From Actinospica robiniae DSM 44927 (GTDB taxonomy: Bacteria > Actinomycetota > Actinomycetes > Streptomycetales > Catenulisporaceae), in contig NZ_KI632511.1 of assembly GCF_000504285.1 (NCBI RefSeq), forward strand, positions 8,972,154-9,036,153: a stretch of DNA of 64,000 nt, written 5' to 3'. The position numbers and the translations under genes are program-made. Shown here one piece after another: positions 43,543-54,100 of the stretch (positions are counted from its first letter, which is position 1; every line of letters begins with the position of its first letter). Below the pieces are notes generated by a model. That model did no database searches, was not told the origin of the DNA, and saw nothing but the letters and a program-made list of their open reading frames with translations.

Positions 43543-46500
43543 ATGCGCTTACGCGCGCTGATGGATCGGCGCCGCACCGCGATGGCGAGCGCGGTCGCGC
43601 TGATCGCCGCCTCGCTGTTCGTGGTGATGCCCAAGGCCCACGCCGCCCCGAGTTACGACTACGCGGAGGCGTTGCAGGACTCGATGCTGTTCTACGACGC
43701 CCAGCGCTCCGGGCAGCTGGAGCCGGACAATCCGCTGGACTGGCGCGGTGATTCGGACCTGAGCGACGGCTCGGACCACGGGGTGAACCTGACCGGCGGC
43801 TTCCACGACGCCGGCGACCTGGTGAAGTTCGGGCTGCCCGAGGCGTACTCGATGACGATGCTCGCCTGGGGCATGGTGGACTACCCGCAGGGCTACGCGG
43901 CCGCCGGGCAGACCCAGGCCAGCCTGGAGAACCTGCGCTGGGGCGACGACTACATCCTGTCCGCGTTCACCGGGCCGACGACGTTCTACGGCCAGGTCGC
44001 GGACGCCTCCACGGACCACTCGTACTGGGGTCCGGCCGAGACGAACCCGACCACCCGGCCGTCCTATGCGATCACCGCCTCTTGCGCCGGCGCCGACCTG
44101 GCCGGCGAGGCGGCCGCCGCGCTGGCCGCGTCCTCGATCGCGTTCAAGACCGCGGACGCGAAGTACTCGGCCCAGCTGCTCACCCAGGCTCAAGGCCTTT
44201 ACAGCTTCGCGAACACCTACCGGGGCAAGTACAGCGACTGCATCACCGGCGCGCAGAGCTACTACACCTCGTACAGCGGCTACTGGGACGAGCTGGTGGA
44301 GAGCGCGATCTGGCTCTACAAGGCCACCGGCACCAGCAGCTGGCTGACCACGGCCGAGACCGACTACGCGAACCTGCCGCTGGCCAGCCAGTCCACGCTG
44401 CACGAGTACAACTGGACGATCAGCTGGGACGACGTCAGCTACGCCGACTACATCCTGCTGGCGCAGCTGACCGGGCAGCAGCAGTACATCACCGACGCCG
44501 AGGACTTCCTCAACTGGTGGACGACCGGGTTCAACGGATCGAAGGTCTCTTACTCGCCCGGCGGCGAGGCGTTCCTGGACCAGTGGGGATCCCTGCGGTA
44601 CTCGGCGAACACGGCCTTCGCCGCGCTGGAGTTCAGCGACTATCTGACCTCGTCCGGCGGCAGCTCGACGCTGGCCTCGACCTACCAGTCCTTCGCAGTG
44701 AATCAGATCAATTACATCCTCGGCGCGAACCCGAGCAAGGAGAGCTACGAGGTCGGATTCACCAACGGCGGCACCAACACCAGCTGGCCGCAGAACCCGC
44801 ACCACTCCACCGCGCACGACTCCTGGGCGGACAACCTGACCACCCCGACCCAGACCAGGCACCTGGCCTACGGTCTGCTCGTCGGCGGCCCGACCAGCAA
44901 CAACGACCAGTTCCAGGACGTGCGCAGCGAGTACCAGTACACCGAGGGCGCGCTGGACTACAACGCGCTGTTCTCCGGCGCGCTGGCCCGGCTGACCCAG
45001 CAGTACGGCGGCACCCCGGTCTCGAACATCCCCAAGGCCGAGCTGCCGGACGGGCCGCAGGAGTACGTGCAGGCCGCGATCAACAACGAGGGCACGAACT
45101 TCATCGAGATCAAGGCCTTGGTGAACAACCAGTCGGCCTGGCCGGCTCGGCAGATGAAGAACGCCAGCTTCCGCTACTACTTCACCCTGGACTCGGGCGA
45201 GAGCGCCAGCCAGATCACGCTGAGCTCGTCCTACAACCAGTGCAACGCGCTCACGGCTCCGACGCAGTACTCCGGCAGCACCTACTACATCACGGTGAAC
45301 TGTTCGAACCTTGACATCGAGCCGGTCGGCGAGGCCGACTACACCAACTCCGACTACCAGGCGCAGGTGCAGTTCCGGATCACCTTCCCGGCCGCGCACA
45401 ACCCGGCCGAGGACTGGTCGTTCCAGGGCATCCCGAGCACCTCGGGCGCCACGCCCGTGACCGTCGGGGACATCCCGCTCTACTCCGGCAACACACTGGT
45501 GTGGGGCAGCGGCCCGTCCGCGTCCACGCCGCCGAGCACGCCCAAGGCGCTCGCGGCCGGCTCGGTCACCACGACCGGGGCCACGCTCTCCTGGACGGCC
45601 TCGACCGCGGGCACGAACCCGATCGCCGGATACGACGTGTACTCGAGCGCCGGCACGCTCGTCGGCACGACCACGTCCACCTCGTACGCGGTGACCGGCC
45701 TCAACGCGAACCGGACCTCGCCTTACGGGTACTTCGTCACGGCCGTGGACAGCAACGGTCTGGCGTCTGCGGCCTCGAACGTGGCGCAGTTCATCACCTC
45801 GTCCCACACCTCCCTGTCCGCGGCGGACGCCACCGCGCCTTCGGAGCCGGGCACGCCCGTGGTCTCCGCGGTCGGGTCCACCGGCGCCACGCTGACGTGG
45901 GCGCCGTCGGTCGCGGGCACGAACGCCATCTCAGGGTACGACGTCTATGAGCTGACACCGTCGCCGAAGCTGGTGGCGACGACCGCGGCGAGTGCGACCT
46001 CGTACACGCTCACCGGGCTGTCGGCGAACAGCCCGTACGGCTTCGAAGTCGCGGCGCTCGACACGGCCGGCCGGATCTCGCCGGTGCTGGCCGCAACCGC
46101 GTTCACCACCTTGGCCACCGGGGCGACGGCCTCGCCGAGCGCATCGGCTTCGGCTTCCGCCTCGGCTTCTCCGTCGGCTTCGGTCTCCGCGTCGCCGAGC
46201 CCGTCGGCCAGCCCGTCGGCCAGTCCGTCGGCCTCGCCTTCGGCCAGTGCGTCGGCGTCACCCTCGGCCTCGCCCAGTTCCGGCCCGACCGGCAACGCCA
46301 CCTGTTCCGTCGCCTACACGCTCTCCAACTCGTGGCCCGGCGGCTTCCAGGCCCAGATCGTGATCACCAACACCGGCACTACCACGATCAACAGCTGGAC
46401 ATTGACCTGGACCTTCGCCGGCAACCAGCAGATCAACAGCCTGTGGAACGCGACGTACACCCAGTCCGGCGAGGCGGTCACCCTCGGCTCGGAGCCCTAC

Positions 46501-46623
46501 AACGGCGGTGTCGCGCCACAGAGCTCTGTCACGATCGGCTTCACCGGGACGTACAGCGGCAACAACTACAACCCGACGGCGTTCAAGCTCAACGGAACCG
46601 CCTGCGCCGTCATCGTCGCATAG
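43543..46623 (+). CDS. Secreted GH9 endoglucanase with CBM3, two FN3 and CBM2
   Basis: 1026-aa processive-type cellulase. A signal peptide (about 1-34, ending AHA) is followed by the GH9 domain (to about residue 490) with LFYDAQRSGQLEP, GGFHDAGDLVKFGLP (catalytic Asp pair) and SEYQYTEGALDYNA (catalytic Glu). A CBM3c-like module (KAELPDGPQEYVQAAINNEG to PLYSGNTLVWG) is adjacent, the arrangement of processive GH9 enzymes. Two fibronectin type III domains, a Ser/Ala/Pro linker and a C-terminal CBM2 (from CSVAYTLSNSWPGGF) follow. The ATG at 43543 follows AGGGAGAG. Confidence 0.94.
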   Translation: MRLRALMDRRRTAMASAVALIAASLFVVMPKAHAAPSYDYAEALQDSMLFYDAQRSGQLEPDNPLDWRGDSDLSDGSDHGVNLTGGFHDAGDLVKFGLPEAYSMTMLAWGMVDYPQGYAAAGQTQASLENLRWGDDYILSAFTGPTTFYGQVADASTDHSYWGPAETNPTTRPSYAITASCAGADLAGEAAAALAASSIAFKTADAKYSAQLLTQAQGLYSFANTYRGKYSDCITGAQSYYTSYSGYWDELVESAIWLYKATGTSSWLTTAETDYANLPLASQSTLHEYNWTISWDDVSYADYILLAQLTGQQQYITDAEDFLNWWTTGFNGSKVSYSPGGEAFLDQWGSLRYSANTAFAALEFSDYLTSSGGSSTLASTYQSFAVNQINYILGANPSKESYEVGFTNGGTNTSWPQNPHHSTAHDSWADNLTTPTQTRHLAYGLLVGGPTSNNDQFQDVRSEYQYTEGALDYNALFSGALARLTQQYGGTPVSNIPKAELPDGPQEYVQAAINNEGTNFIEIKALVNNQSAWPARQMKNASFRYYFTLDSGESASQITLSSSYNQCNALTAPTQYSGSTYYITVNCSNLDIEPVGEADYTNSDYQAQVQFRITFPAAHNPAEDWSFQGIPSTSGATPVTVGDIPLYSGNTLVWGSGPSASTPPSTPKALAAGSVTTTGATLSWTASTAGTNPIAGYDVYSSAGTLVGTTTSTSYAVTGLNANRTSPYGYFVTAVDSNGLASAASNVAQFITSSHTSLSAADATAPSEPGTPVVSAVGSTGATLTWAPSVAGTNAISGYDVYELTPSPKLVATTAASATSYTLTGLSANSPYGFEVAALDTAGRISPVLAATAFTTLATGATASPSASASASASASPSASVSASPSPSASPSASPSASPSASASASPSASPSSGPTGNATCSVAYTLSNSWPGGFQAQIVITNTGTTTINSWTLTWTFAGNQQINSLWNATYTQSGEAVTLGSEPYNGGVAPQSSVTIGFTGTYSGNNYNPTAFKLNGTACAVIVA

Positions 46624-46677
46624 CACGAATGACAGGTGATTGACCTAGATCGCGGGCGTCGTCGTCGCGGGCCGGTA

Positions 46678-47604
46678 TCAGAACACCGATGATCCGGTCA
46701 GCTGGGCGAACCGCTCCAAGGCGGCGACGCCCGCGATCGAGTTGCCCTGGTCGTCCAGGCCCGGGCTCCACACGCACACCGTGCACAGCCGCGGCACCAC
46801 GGCCAGGATGCCCCCGCCGACGCCGGACTTGCCGGGCAGCCCGACGCGGTAGGCGAACTCGCCCGCCGCGTCGTACGCCCCGCAGGTGAGCATGATCGCA
46901 TTGATCCGCTTGGCCTGGACCTCGCTCAGCAGCCGGCGCTCGTCGCGCAACGTGCCGTGCCGGGCCAGGAACAGCGCGGCCTGGGCCAGCTCGCCACAGC
47001 TCATCGCGATCGCGCACTGCCGGAAGTAGTGGTCGAGCACGATCCGGATCGGGTTGTCCATGTTCCCGTGCGCCGACATGAAGTAGCCGAGCGCCGCGTT
47101 CAGATCCCCGTGCGCCGCCTCCGACTCGGCCACCAGCGGGTCGACGCCGAACCCGTCGTCCCCCACCTCGCCGCGCAGCAGCGCGAGCACCGCGCCGACG
47201 GGGTCGCCGGTGACGGACAGCAGGCGGTCGGTGACCACCAGGGCGCCCGCGTTGATGAACGGGTTGCGCGGGATGCCGTGCTCGAGCTCCAGCTGGACCA
47301 GCGAGTTGAACGGGTCCCCGGACGGCTCGCGGCCGACCCGCTGCCAGAGCCGGTCGCCGTCCAGGCCGAGGGTGAGCGCGAGCCCGAACACCTTCGAGAT
47401 CGACTGGATGGAGAAGCGCTCGCGCCAGTCGCCGACCCCGTGCAGCTGCCCGTCGACCGTCGCCACCGCAAGGCCGAACCGGTCGGCCGGCACCGAGGCC
47501 AGCGCCGGGATGTAGTCGGCCACCTTGCCCGTCCCGACCGAGCCGGCCGTCTCGGCGCGCACCCGTTCGAGCAGCTCGGGCAGGTCCTCCGGTAGTCGCG
47601 GCAC
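46678..47604 (-). CDS. glsA: Glutaminase
   Basis: 308-aa serine-type glutaminase (beta-lactamase-like fold) hydrolysing glutamine to glutamate and ammonia. The catalytic SxxK is in FSIQSISKVFG; EPSGDPFNSLVQLE, NPFINAGALV, GDLNAALGYFM and GLPGKSGVGGGILAV are family blocks. GTG at 47604 gives the normal family length; an upstream GTG at 47712 would add 36 poorly conserved residues and crowd the divergent oxidoreductase promoter. It is convergent with GH9 across 54 bp and shows no operon partner. Confidence 0.9.
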   Translation of the reverse strand: MPRLPEDLPELLERVRAETAGSVGTGKVADYIPALASVPADRFGLAVATVDGQLHGVGDWRERFSIQSISKVFGLALTLGLDGDRLWQRVGREPSGDPFNSLVQLELEHGIPRNPFINAGALVVTDRLLSVTGDPVGAVLALLRGEVGDDGFGVDPLVAESEAAHGDLNAALGYFMSAHGNMDNPIRIVLDHYFRQCAIAMSCGELAQAALFLARHGTLRDERRLLSEVQAKRINAIMLTCGAYDAAGEFAYRVGLPGKSGVGGGILAVVPRLCTVCVWSPGLDDQGNSIAGVAALERFAQLTGSSVF

Positions 47605-47767
47605 GCCCCAGCCTAGGCTCGGCGCCGGACCGGCGGCGAGTCGCGCGAGGTGAACGGGTGAGCGGGCCGATTCCGGCAACCGACCCGGGATACCGCCTTC
47701 CGCTGCATTCACGGTAAGGTTCGGGCCGAGCTAGCGACCGTAACGTATGGCATCTGGAGGGACAGCC

Positions 47768-48757
47768 GTGACTGAACGCATCCGCTGGGGGATCGCCGGC
47801 ACCGGCGGCATCGCGTCCGCGTTCGCCGCAGACCTCGCGCTCCTGCCCGACGCCGAGATCGTCGCGGTCGGCTCGCGCTCGCAGGAGTCCGCCGACACCT
47901 TCGCCGACCGCTTCGGCATCCCGCACCGCCACGTCGGCTACGAGGCGCTCGCCGCGGACCCGGACGTCGACGCGATCTACGTCGCGGTCCCGCACACCGG
48001 TCACCGCGAGGCCGCCCTCGCCGCGATCGACGGCGGCAAGGCGGTGCTGTGCGAGAAGCCCTTCGCCGTCAACGCCGCCGAGACCGAGCAGATGATCGCG
48101 GCCGCCCGGGCCAAGGGCACCTTCCTGATGGAGGGCATGTGGGTGCGCTTCCTGCCGCACCTCGCGCTGGTCCGCTCGCTGATCGCGGACGGCCGGATCG
48201 GCCGGGTCCGCTCGGTCGTCGCAGACCGCTGCGACATCCTGAGCGAGGACCCCAAGCACCGCGTGCGCGCCCCCGAGCTCGCCGGCGGAGCCCTGCTGGA
48301 CCTCGGCATATACCCGGTCTCGCTGGTCTCGATGGCGACCGGCGGCCAGCTGCCCGCGCGGGTCGAGGCGGTCGCGGCGCTGACCGACACCGGCGTCGAC
48401 GCGCACGCCTCGATGGTCTTCCAGTACCCCGACGGCGCTCAGGGCGTGGTCACCACCTCGCTGGATCTGCGCAGCGCCAACACCGCCACGATCGCCGGGA
48501 CCGAGGGCCGGATCGTGATCACCCAGCCCTGGGCCCGCACCAGCCCGGTCGAGCTGACCCTGCTCGACGGCACGACGTACACCACCGACCTCCCGCACGA
48601 GGGCCACGGGCTGCGCCACCAGGCCGCCGAAGTCGGCGCGCGGCTGCGGGCGGGCGAGCTGGAGAGCCCGGTCATGCCGCTGGACGAGACCCTCGCCGTC
48701 ATGCGCACGCTCGACCTGGTGCGCGAGCGGATCGGGCTGCGCTACCCGGGCGAGTGA
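47768..48757 (+). CDS. Gfo/Idh/MocA family oxidoreductase
   Basis: 329-aa NAD(P)-dependent sugar or inositol-type dehydrogenase. The Rossmann start is RWGIAGTGGIASAFAADLAL, the catalytic Lys lies in VLCEKPFAVNAAE (the EKP motif), and the C-terminal beta-sheet domain begins around GRVRSVVADRCD. GTG at 47768 is preceded by TGGAGGGA. It is divergent from glutaminase and convergent with the acyl-CoA dehydrogenase. A trans-1,2-dihydrobenzene-diol dehydrogenase-like or glycoside-modifying role is possible; substrate is not predictable. Confidence 0.88.
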   Translation: MTERIRWGIAGTGGIASAFAADLALLPDAEIVAVGSRSQESADTFADRFGIPHRHVGYEALAADPDVDAIYVAVPHTGHREAALAAIDGGKAVLCEKPFAVNAAETEQMIAAARAKGTFLMEGMWVRFLPHLALVRSLIADGRIGRVRSVVADRCDILSEDPKHRVRAPELAGGALLDLGIYPVSLVSMATGGQLPARVEAVAALTDTGVDAHASMVFQYPDGAQGVVTTSLDLRSANTATIAGTEGRIVITQPWARTSPVELTLLDGTTYTTDLPHEGHGLRHQAAEVGARLRAGELESPVMPLDETLAVMRTLDLVRERIGLRYPGE

Positions 48758-48785
48758 GCCCGGGCGCGCCCGGCCCGGCGCCGGA

Positions 48786-49868
48786 TCAGGCGGCCAGGTC
48801 AGTGCCCTGACGCTCGAGCTCGGCCACGGCCGGCCAGGCCACCGCGCGCGCGTCGCGCTGGAACCGGTCGGCCAAGGCCCGCGCGGGCGCCGCGTGGTCC
48901 GCGACCGCGGCCAGGACCTCGCGGGTCACCCGCGCCGCAGCCGCGCACGCCCGCAGCCGCGCCCGGGCCGCCATCGCGGCCGAGGCCGGGTCGGCGGTCT
49001 CCAGGGCAGCGGCCGCCTCGGCGACCGTGCGGCGCGCCTGCGCGAGGAGCTCTTCGATCTCGCACCGCTCCGCTGAGCCGAGTTGCCCGGCCGCGCAGTC
49101 CAGCGCGCCCTGGGCGACGCCCACCGCGTGCGCGCCGAGCGCCACCTGGCCGTACTCGCGGGTGCGGCGGGCGATGCGCAGCCCGTCGCCGACCGCGCCG
49201 ACCAGCCGGTCCTCGCCCAGCTCGACCCCGTTGAACGACAGCCGCCGGGTCGGGATCCCGGTCACCCCGTGCTGCGGAAGCCGGTCGCCCTGGCCGAATC
49301 CCCGGTCGCCGTCTTCGAGCACGAACACGCTCAGGCCGTGCTCGGGGCCGGCCTGCGGGTCGGTGACGGCCAGCACCGTGTAGAAGTGCGCGACCCCGGC
49401 GTTCACCGCGCGCGGCTTGGCGCCGAACAGGGTCCAGCCGCCGTCAGCCCGGCGCACGGCCCGGCAGGCGACCTCCTCGGCGTCGCCGGCGTCCTCGAAC
49501 ATCGCGGTCGTGATCAACGCCTCGCCCGCCGCCACCGGGGTGAGGTAGCGGTGCTTCAGGCGGACGTCGCCGGCCAGCAGCAGGGGCGCCGCGCCGAGCA
49601 GGTTCACCGCCGGGATCAACGCGGAGGAGCCGCACACCCGCGCCAGCTCCTCGACCACCGCGCACACCGCCGACTCGCCGAACCCGGCGCCGCCGTAGCC
49701 CGCCGGAAGGTACGGCGCGTGCAGTCCGGCCGCCCGGAGCGCGTCATAGCCCTCCAGCGGGAAGTAGCGTGTGGCGTCTACGATCGCTGCGAAAGGGGCG
49801 ATCTCGGCCGCGGCGAGCGAGCGGACTCGGGCGCGCAGGGCTGCGTCGTGCGGGGCGGCGTGCTGCAT
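48786..49868 (-). CDS. Atypical acyl-CoA dehydrogenase-like flavoprotein
   Basis: 360-aa protein of the acyl-CoA dehydrogenase fold. The N-terminal helical part (YDALRAAGLHAPYLPAGYGG, VVEELARVCGSSALIPAV) and the middle beta domain (LITTAMFEDAG, WTLFGAKPRAVNAG) are recognisable. The usual C-terminal FAD/CoA blocks (QxxGGxGY-like) and the catalytic Glu region are not evident, and the C-terminus is Ala/Arg-rich and short. It may use another chemistry or be degenerate. It is divergent from a TetR gene, its probable regulator. Confidence 0.75.
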   Translation of the reverse strand: MQHAAPHDAALRARVRSLAAAEIAPFAAIVDATRYFPLEGYDALRAAGLHAPYLPAGYGGAGFGESAVCAVVEELARVCGSSALIPAVNLLGAAPLLLAGDVRLKHRYLTPVAAGEALITTAMFEDAGDAEEVACRAVRRADGGWTLFGAKPRAVNAGVAHFYTVLAVTDPQAGPEHGLSVFVLEDGDRGFGQGDRLPQHGVTGIPTRRLSFNGVELGEDRLVGAVGDGLRIARRTREYGQVALGAHAVGVAQGALDCAAGQLGSAERCEIEELLAQARRTVAEAAAALETADPASAAMAARARLRACAAAARVTREVLAAVADHAAPARALADRFQRDARAVAWPAVAELERQGTDLAA

Positions 49869-49970
49869 GGGAGGGACTCTCCGATTCCGTCCGATTCGGC
49901 TGCGGCCTGTTCCCAGTGCCGCTCCACAGGGGATGCGCCCAGCCGCGGTGAGGCAGCGCCTCGGTGGGAC

Positions 49971-50001
49971 TGAGTACCGTTACTGTAGTACTTCGTACCA
50001 G
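49971..50001. promoter_or_regulatory. Candidate TetR operator in the acyl-CoA dehydrogenase/TetR region
   Basis: An AT-richer patch between the divergent genes holds overlapping dyads: AGTAC...GTACT, TACT-GT-AGTA and GTAC-TTC-GTAC. Position and symmetry suit a TetR site, but the exact operator is uncertain. Confidence 0.4.
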
Positions 50002-50046
50002 CCCGGGGTCAAGAGGCCCCGCCCGGAATCCGGAAGGCAGCACCGC

Positions 50047-50742
50047 ATGGCCCTCACGGCGCGCGACCGATTGATCGACGCGGCTTTCGAGCTGTTCGAC
50101 GAGCGCGGGTACGACCAGACCACGGTGGACGAGATCGCCGCGCGCGCGGGCGCCGGGCGCACCACCTTCTTCCGGCTCTTCCGGGCCAAGGAGGACGTGA
50201 TCTTCCCACCGCACGAGGCGCTGCTCGAGGCCGCCGCCGCCCGGCTGGCCACCGCCACCGCCGAGACCGCCGGCGTCGCGCTGACCGAGGCGACCGGGAT
50301 CGTGCTCGAGTACTACCTCACCGAGGGCCGCCGGGCCCGCGTGCGCTACCGGCTCACCACCGCGGCGCCCGCCCTGCGCGACCGCGAGTTCGCCTCGATG
50401 CGGCTCTACCAGCGGCTCTTCCGCGAGTTCGCCCAGCGCTGGCTGCCGGACACCCCGGCCGACCGGCTGCGCGCCGAACTGCTCGGCAACGCCGCGGTCA
50501 CCGCGCACAACCACGTGCTGCGGCGCTGGCTGCGCGGGGAGACCGAGGCGGTGCGCGAGGAGTTCGCCGACGCGATGGCCGAGGTGCTGCGGCTGCACGG
50601 CGCGGGCGTCGGCCCCGCCGCCGCGCCGGCGCCGGATACGAGCGAGGCGGAGGAATCCGCGCAGGCGCCCGCGGTGGTGGTCCTGCGCACCCGCAAGGAT
50701 CTCGACCGGTTCCTCCCGCAGCTCGAACGGCTGCTCGAATAA
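50047..50742 (+). CDS. TetR family regulator
   Basis: 231-aa TetR repressor. The DNA-binding domain starts at the N-terminus (RDRLIDAAFELFDERGYDQT) with helix-turn-helix TVDEIAARAGAGRTTFFRLF at about residues 27-46. The C-terminal domain is unassigned and ends in an Ala/Pro-rich stretch. The ATG at 50047 follows GGAAGG and fits TetR length; the open frame upstream to 49771 is read-through. It probably controls the divergent acyl-CoA-dehydrogenase-like gene. Confidence 0.87.
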   Translation: MALTARDRLIDAAFELFDERGYDQTTVDEIAARAGAGRTTFFRLFRAKEDVIFPPHEALLEAAAARLATATAETAGVALTEATGIVLEYYLTEGRRARVRYRLTTAAPALRDREFASMRLYQRLFREFAQRWLPDTPADRLRAELLGNAAVTAHNHVLRRWLRGETEAVREEFADAMAEVLRLHGAGVGPAAAPAPDTSEAEESAQAPAVVVLRTRKDLDRFLPQLERLLE

Positions 50743-50782
50743 GAATCCGAATAAGGATTCAGGACTCTTTTATCGCCTGGTT

Positions 50783-50796
50783 TCGAAGCGCTTCAA
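50783..50796. promoter_or_regulatory. LacI-type operator upstream of GH48 (site 1)
   Basis: TCGAAGCGCTTCAA, a single-base departure from the perfect palindrome found twice upstream of GH74. Confidence 0.65.
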
Positions 50797-50900
50797 TACC
50801 CTGTTTCGCCCTCGGGCCGCTCCGTGGGCTATGCTTGGCCGTACCTCGCCGGGGCCGCCTGTGAACTGGCGAAACCGTTGCACGGCAGCGGAATCCGGCG

Positions 50901-50916
50901 TTGAAGCGCGCTTCGA
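50901..50916. promoter_or_regulatory. LacI-type operator variant upstream of GH48 (site 2)
   Basis: TTGAAGCGCGCTTCGA, the same half-sites separated by two extra central bases, 118 bp from site 1. Spacing differs from the GH74 sites, so binding by the same protein is less certain. Confidence 0.45.
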
Positions 50917-50971
50917 TTCTCCGGGCCGAAGATCGCGCGTGCGTTGCCGCCGCGCAGGTGCGCCCTTCTAT

Positions 50972-50980
50972 GAAAGTTTC
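50972..50980. promoter_or_regulatory. GAAAGTTTC motif upstream of GH48
   Basis: Exact copy of the nonamer seen at 18170-18178 upstream of GH74, here 210 bp before the GH48 start. Confidence 0.45.
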
Positions 50981-51190
50981 CCAAAAATGTCATGGTCCTG
51001 ATGACATTTGAGCAGGTACGCACGGCTGCGGCCGACCGCCCCGTGCGCATTGCTTTACGCCCCCACCCCCCGTGCCTACTGTCCCGGATCGAGCGCGGGA
51101 GCCTCCCGCGCCGTTTTCGCGCGGGCGCGGCGGTGCGGCCGCCTCCTGACCGCTCGGCGCTGGGCAAGAACCTAGGAGGGCTCGAAACCC

Positions 51191-54100
51191 ATGAGACGCA
51201 CAGAACGTCCGGACCGACGAGCGCGGTGGCGAGCCGTTGCCGTCTGGCTGGGCACCAGCGCGCTCGTCGCCGGCGGCCTGACCGCCGGCGCCACCGCGGC
51301 GCAGGCCGCACCGGTCGCGGATTCCGTGGCGATGCCCGCGGCCGCCACCTCGCCCGGCTGCACCGTGAACTACGCCGTCGCCTCGAACTGGGGAAGCGGT
51401 TTCCAGGTCCAGATCACCATCACCAACACCGGTCCGGCGATCTCCAGCTGGACCCTCGCCTACTCCTACGCCACCAGCGACGAGTCGCTGCAGAGCGGGT
51501 GGAACGGCACCTGGACCCAGAGCGGCAAGGCGGTCACCGTCGCCAGCCTGAGCTGGAACGGCTCGCTGGCCACCGGCGCCTCCACCGGTATGGGCGCCAA
51601 CTTCAACCTCAACGGCGCCATCGACACCCCGACCGCGTTCACCCTGAACGGGACGGCGTGCTCGAGCAACACCGGCGGCACCGCCAGCCCCAGCCCGAGC
51701 GCCTCGGCCAGTGCGTCGAAGAGCGCCTCGGCTTCGGCCTCGGCCAGCCCGTCGAAGAGCGCCTCGGCCTCCGCCTCGGCCAGTCCCTCGAAGAGCGCGT
51801 CCGCCTCCGCGAGCGCCTCGCCGAGCTCGACCGGCACCGGCACCGCCGCCCCGTGCACCGTGGTGCCCGGCTCCTCGTCCTCGAACGAGCTGGCCCCGAG
51901 CGTCTCCCTGGTCAGCCCCACCGCCGGCGAGATCTTCAGCCCGGGCTCGAACATCACCGTGCAGGCCGCGGCGTGCTCCTCCGGCAGCATCGCGTCGGTG
52001 ACGTACTACGCCAGCACCAGCGCGGGCACCAACAACGAGATCGGGATCTCCACGGCCAGCCCGTGGTCGGTCCAGTGGGCCAACGTGCCCGCCGGCAACT
52101 ACTCGATCACGGCCGTGGCGACGGACAACCTGAACCAGTCCGTCACCTCCTACCCGATCGCGATCACGGTCGAGGGCCCGACGATCATCGTCAACCCGAC
52201 CATCCTGACGGTGTCGCAGGGTTCTTCCGCCACGGTGGGCGTCGCGCTCTCCTCGCAGCCCAGCGCCAGCGTAACGGTGGCGGTGGCCTCGAGCGGCGAC
52301 TCCGACCTGTCCGTCTCCGCCGGCTCCGCGCTCACCTTCACCCCGTCGAACTGGAACGTGGCCCAGCAGGCCACCGTCTCCTCCGGATCGACAGCGGCGG
52401 ACGTGGGAGCCTCCGGCACGGTGACCGCCTCGGCCTCCGGATGGACGTCCGGAACCGTCGCGGTGACCGAGGCGCAGAAGGGCTCCGCGTACGACCAGTG
52501 GTTCCTGAACCTCTATGACGACATGAAGAACCCGGCCAACGGGTACTTCAGCCCGAAGGGCATCCCGTACCACTCGGTGGAGACCCTGATCGTCGAGGCT
52601 CCGGACTACGGCCACGAGACCACGTCCGAGACCTACAGCTACTGGCTCTGGCTCGAGGCCGACTACGGCCGGGTCACCGGGAACTGGACTCCGTTCGTCA
52701 ACGCATGGACGAACATGGAGACCTACCTGATCCCGAACGACGCGAACCAGCCCGGCCAGTGCAGCTACAACGCCTCCTCGCCGGCCACCTACGGCCCCGA
52801 GGAAGGCTCGCCGAGCGACTACCCGGTCGCGCTCAGCTCCTCCGTGCCGGTCGGTTCCGACCCGCTGGCCGCCGAGCTCAAGTCCGCATACGGCACCTGC
52901 GACATGTACCAGCCGATGTGGATCATGGACACGGACAACCGCTACGGCTTCGGCCAGCAGGAGGACGGCACCTCCACGCCCAGCTGGATCAACACCTTCC
53001 AGCGCGGCTCGGAGGAGTCGGTGTGGGACACCGTCGACCAGCCCGACTGGGACTCGCTGAAGTACGGCGGCCCCAACGGCTTCCTCGACCTGTTCAACAA
53101 CGGCGGCGGCAGCTTCGCCACCCAGTACAAGTACACCGACGCGCCGGACGCCGACGCGCGCATGGTGCAGGCCGCGTTCTGGGCCGACACCTACGCCAAG
53201 GCGCAGGGCAAGAGCTCCGCGGTCACCTCGACCGACGCCAAGGCCGCCAAGCTCGGCGACTACCTGCGCTACTCGATGTTCGACAAGTACTTCAAGCAGA
53301 TCAGCAGCACCTGCAGCACGGCCGGCTCGGTCGCCTGCCCGGCCGGCACCTCCAAGTCGAACGAGGACACGTACCTGCTGTCCTGGTACGACGCGTGGGG
53401 CGGCTCGACCACCGGGGCCTGGTCCTGGCGGATCAGCGGCTCCGAGATCCACGAGGGCTACCAGAACCCGCTGGCCGCCTGGGTCCTGTCCACCGACGCG
53501 GACATCTCCCCGCTCGGCACCACGGCCAAGACGGACTGGTCCACCAGCCTGACCACGGAGCTGAACCTGTACTCGTGGCTGCAGTCGTCCGAGGGTGCGA
53601 TCGCGGGCGGTGTCACCAACAACTGGGGCGGCAACTACGGCGACGCCGGCAAGCCCCCGTCCGGTGACCCCACCTTCGACGGGATGTACTACGACTGGGA
53701 ACCGGTCTACCACAACCCGCCGAGCAACCAGTGGTTCGGCTACCAGACCTGGCCGATGGAGCGGGTGGCCGAGTACTACTACGAGACCGGCAACGCCCAG
53801 GCGAAGTCGATCCTGTCCAAGTGGGTCAGCTGGGCCGAATCGGTCACCACGGTGAACCCGAGCACGGGCGTGCTGACCACTCCCGGAACCCTGACCTGGT
53901 CCGGTCAGCCCGGCGAGAACTGGACGACCGGCACGTCGAGCTCCTCGACGCCGCCGGCCAACACCGGTCTGCACGTGACCACGTCCAGCCCGGGCACCGA
54001 CCTGGGCGTGGCCTCCTCGGAGGCGAAGGTGTTCGAGTACTACGCCGCGAAGTCGGGTGACTCCACGGCGGAGACGTACGCGCAGAACATCATCGACGTG

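Larger units (their letters stand above)
50743..51190. other. Long leader region upstream of GH48
   Basis: 448 bp with no gene. It contains a 13/14 match to the GH74 operator, a related 16-bp palindrome, one GAAAGTTTC motif and AGGAGG at 51174-51179 before the GH48 ATG. Confidence 0.7.

Noticed and set aside
41864-45807. Long open frames antisense to the clan-A glycosidase and GH9 (41864-43345 plus, 43549-45807 minus)
   Set aside because: Mirror frames of secreted hydrolases; no motifs and improbable amino-acid composition.
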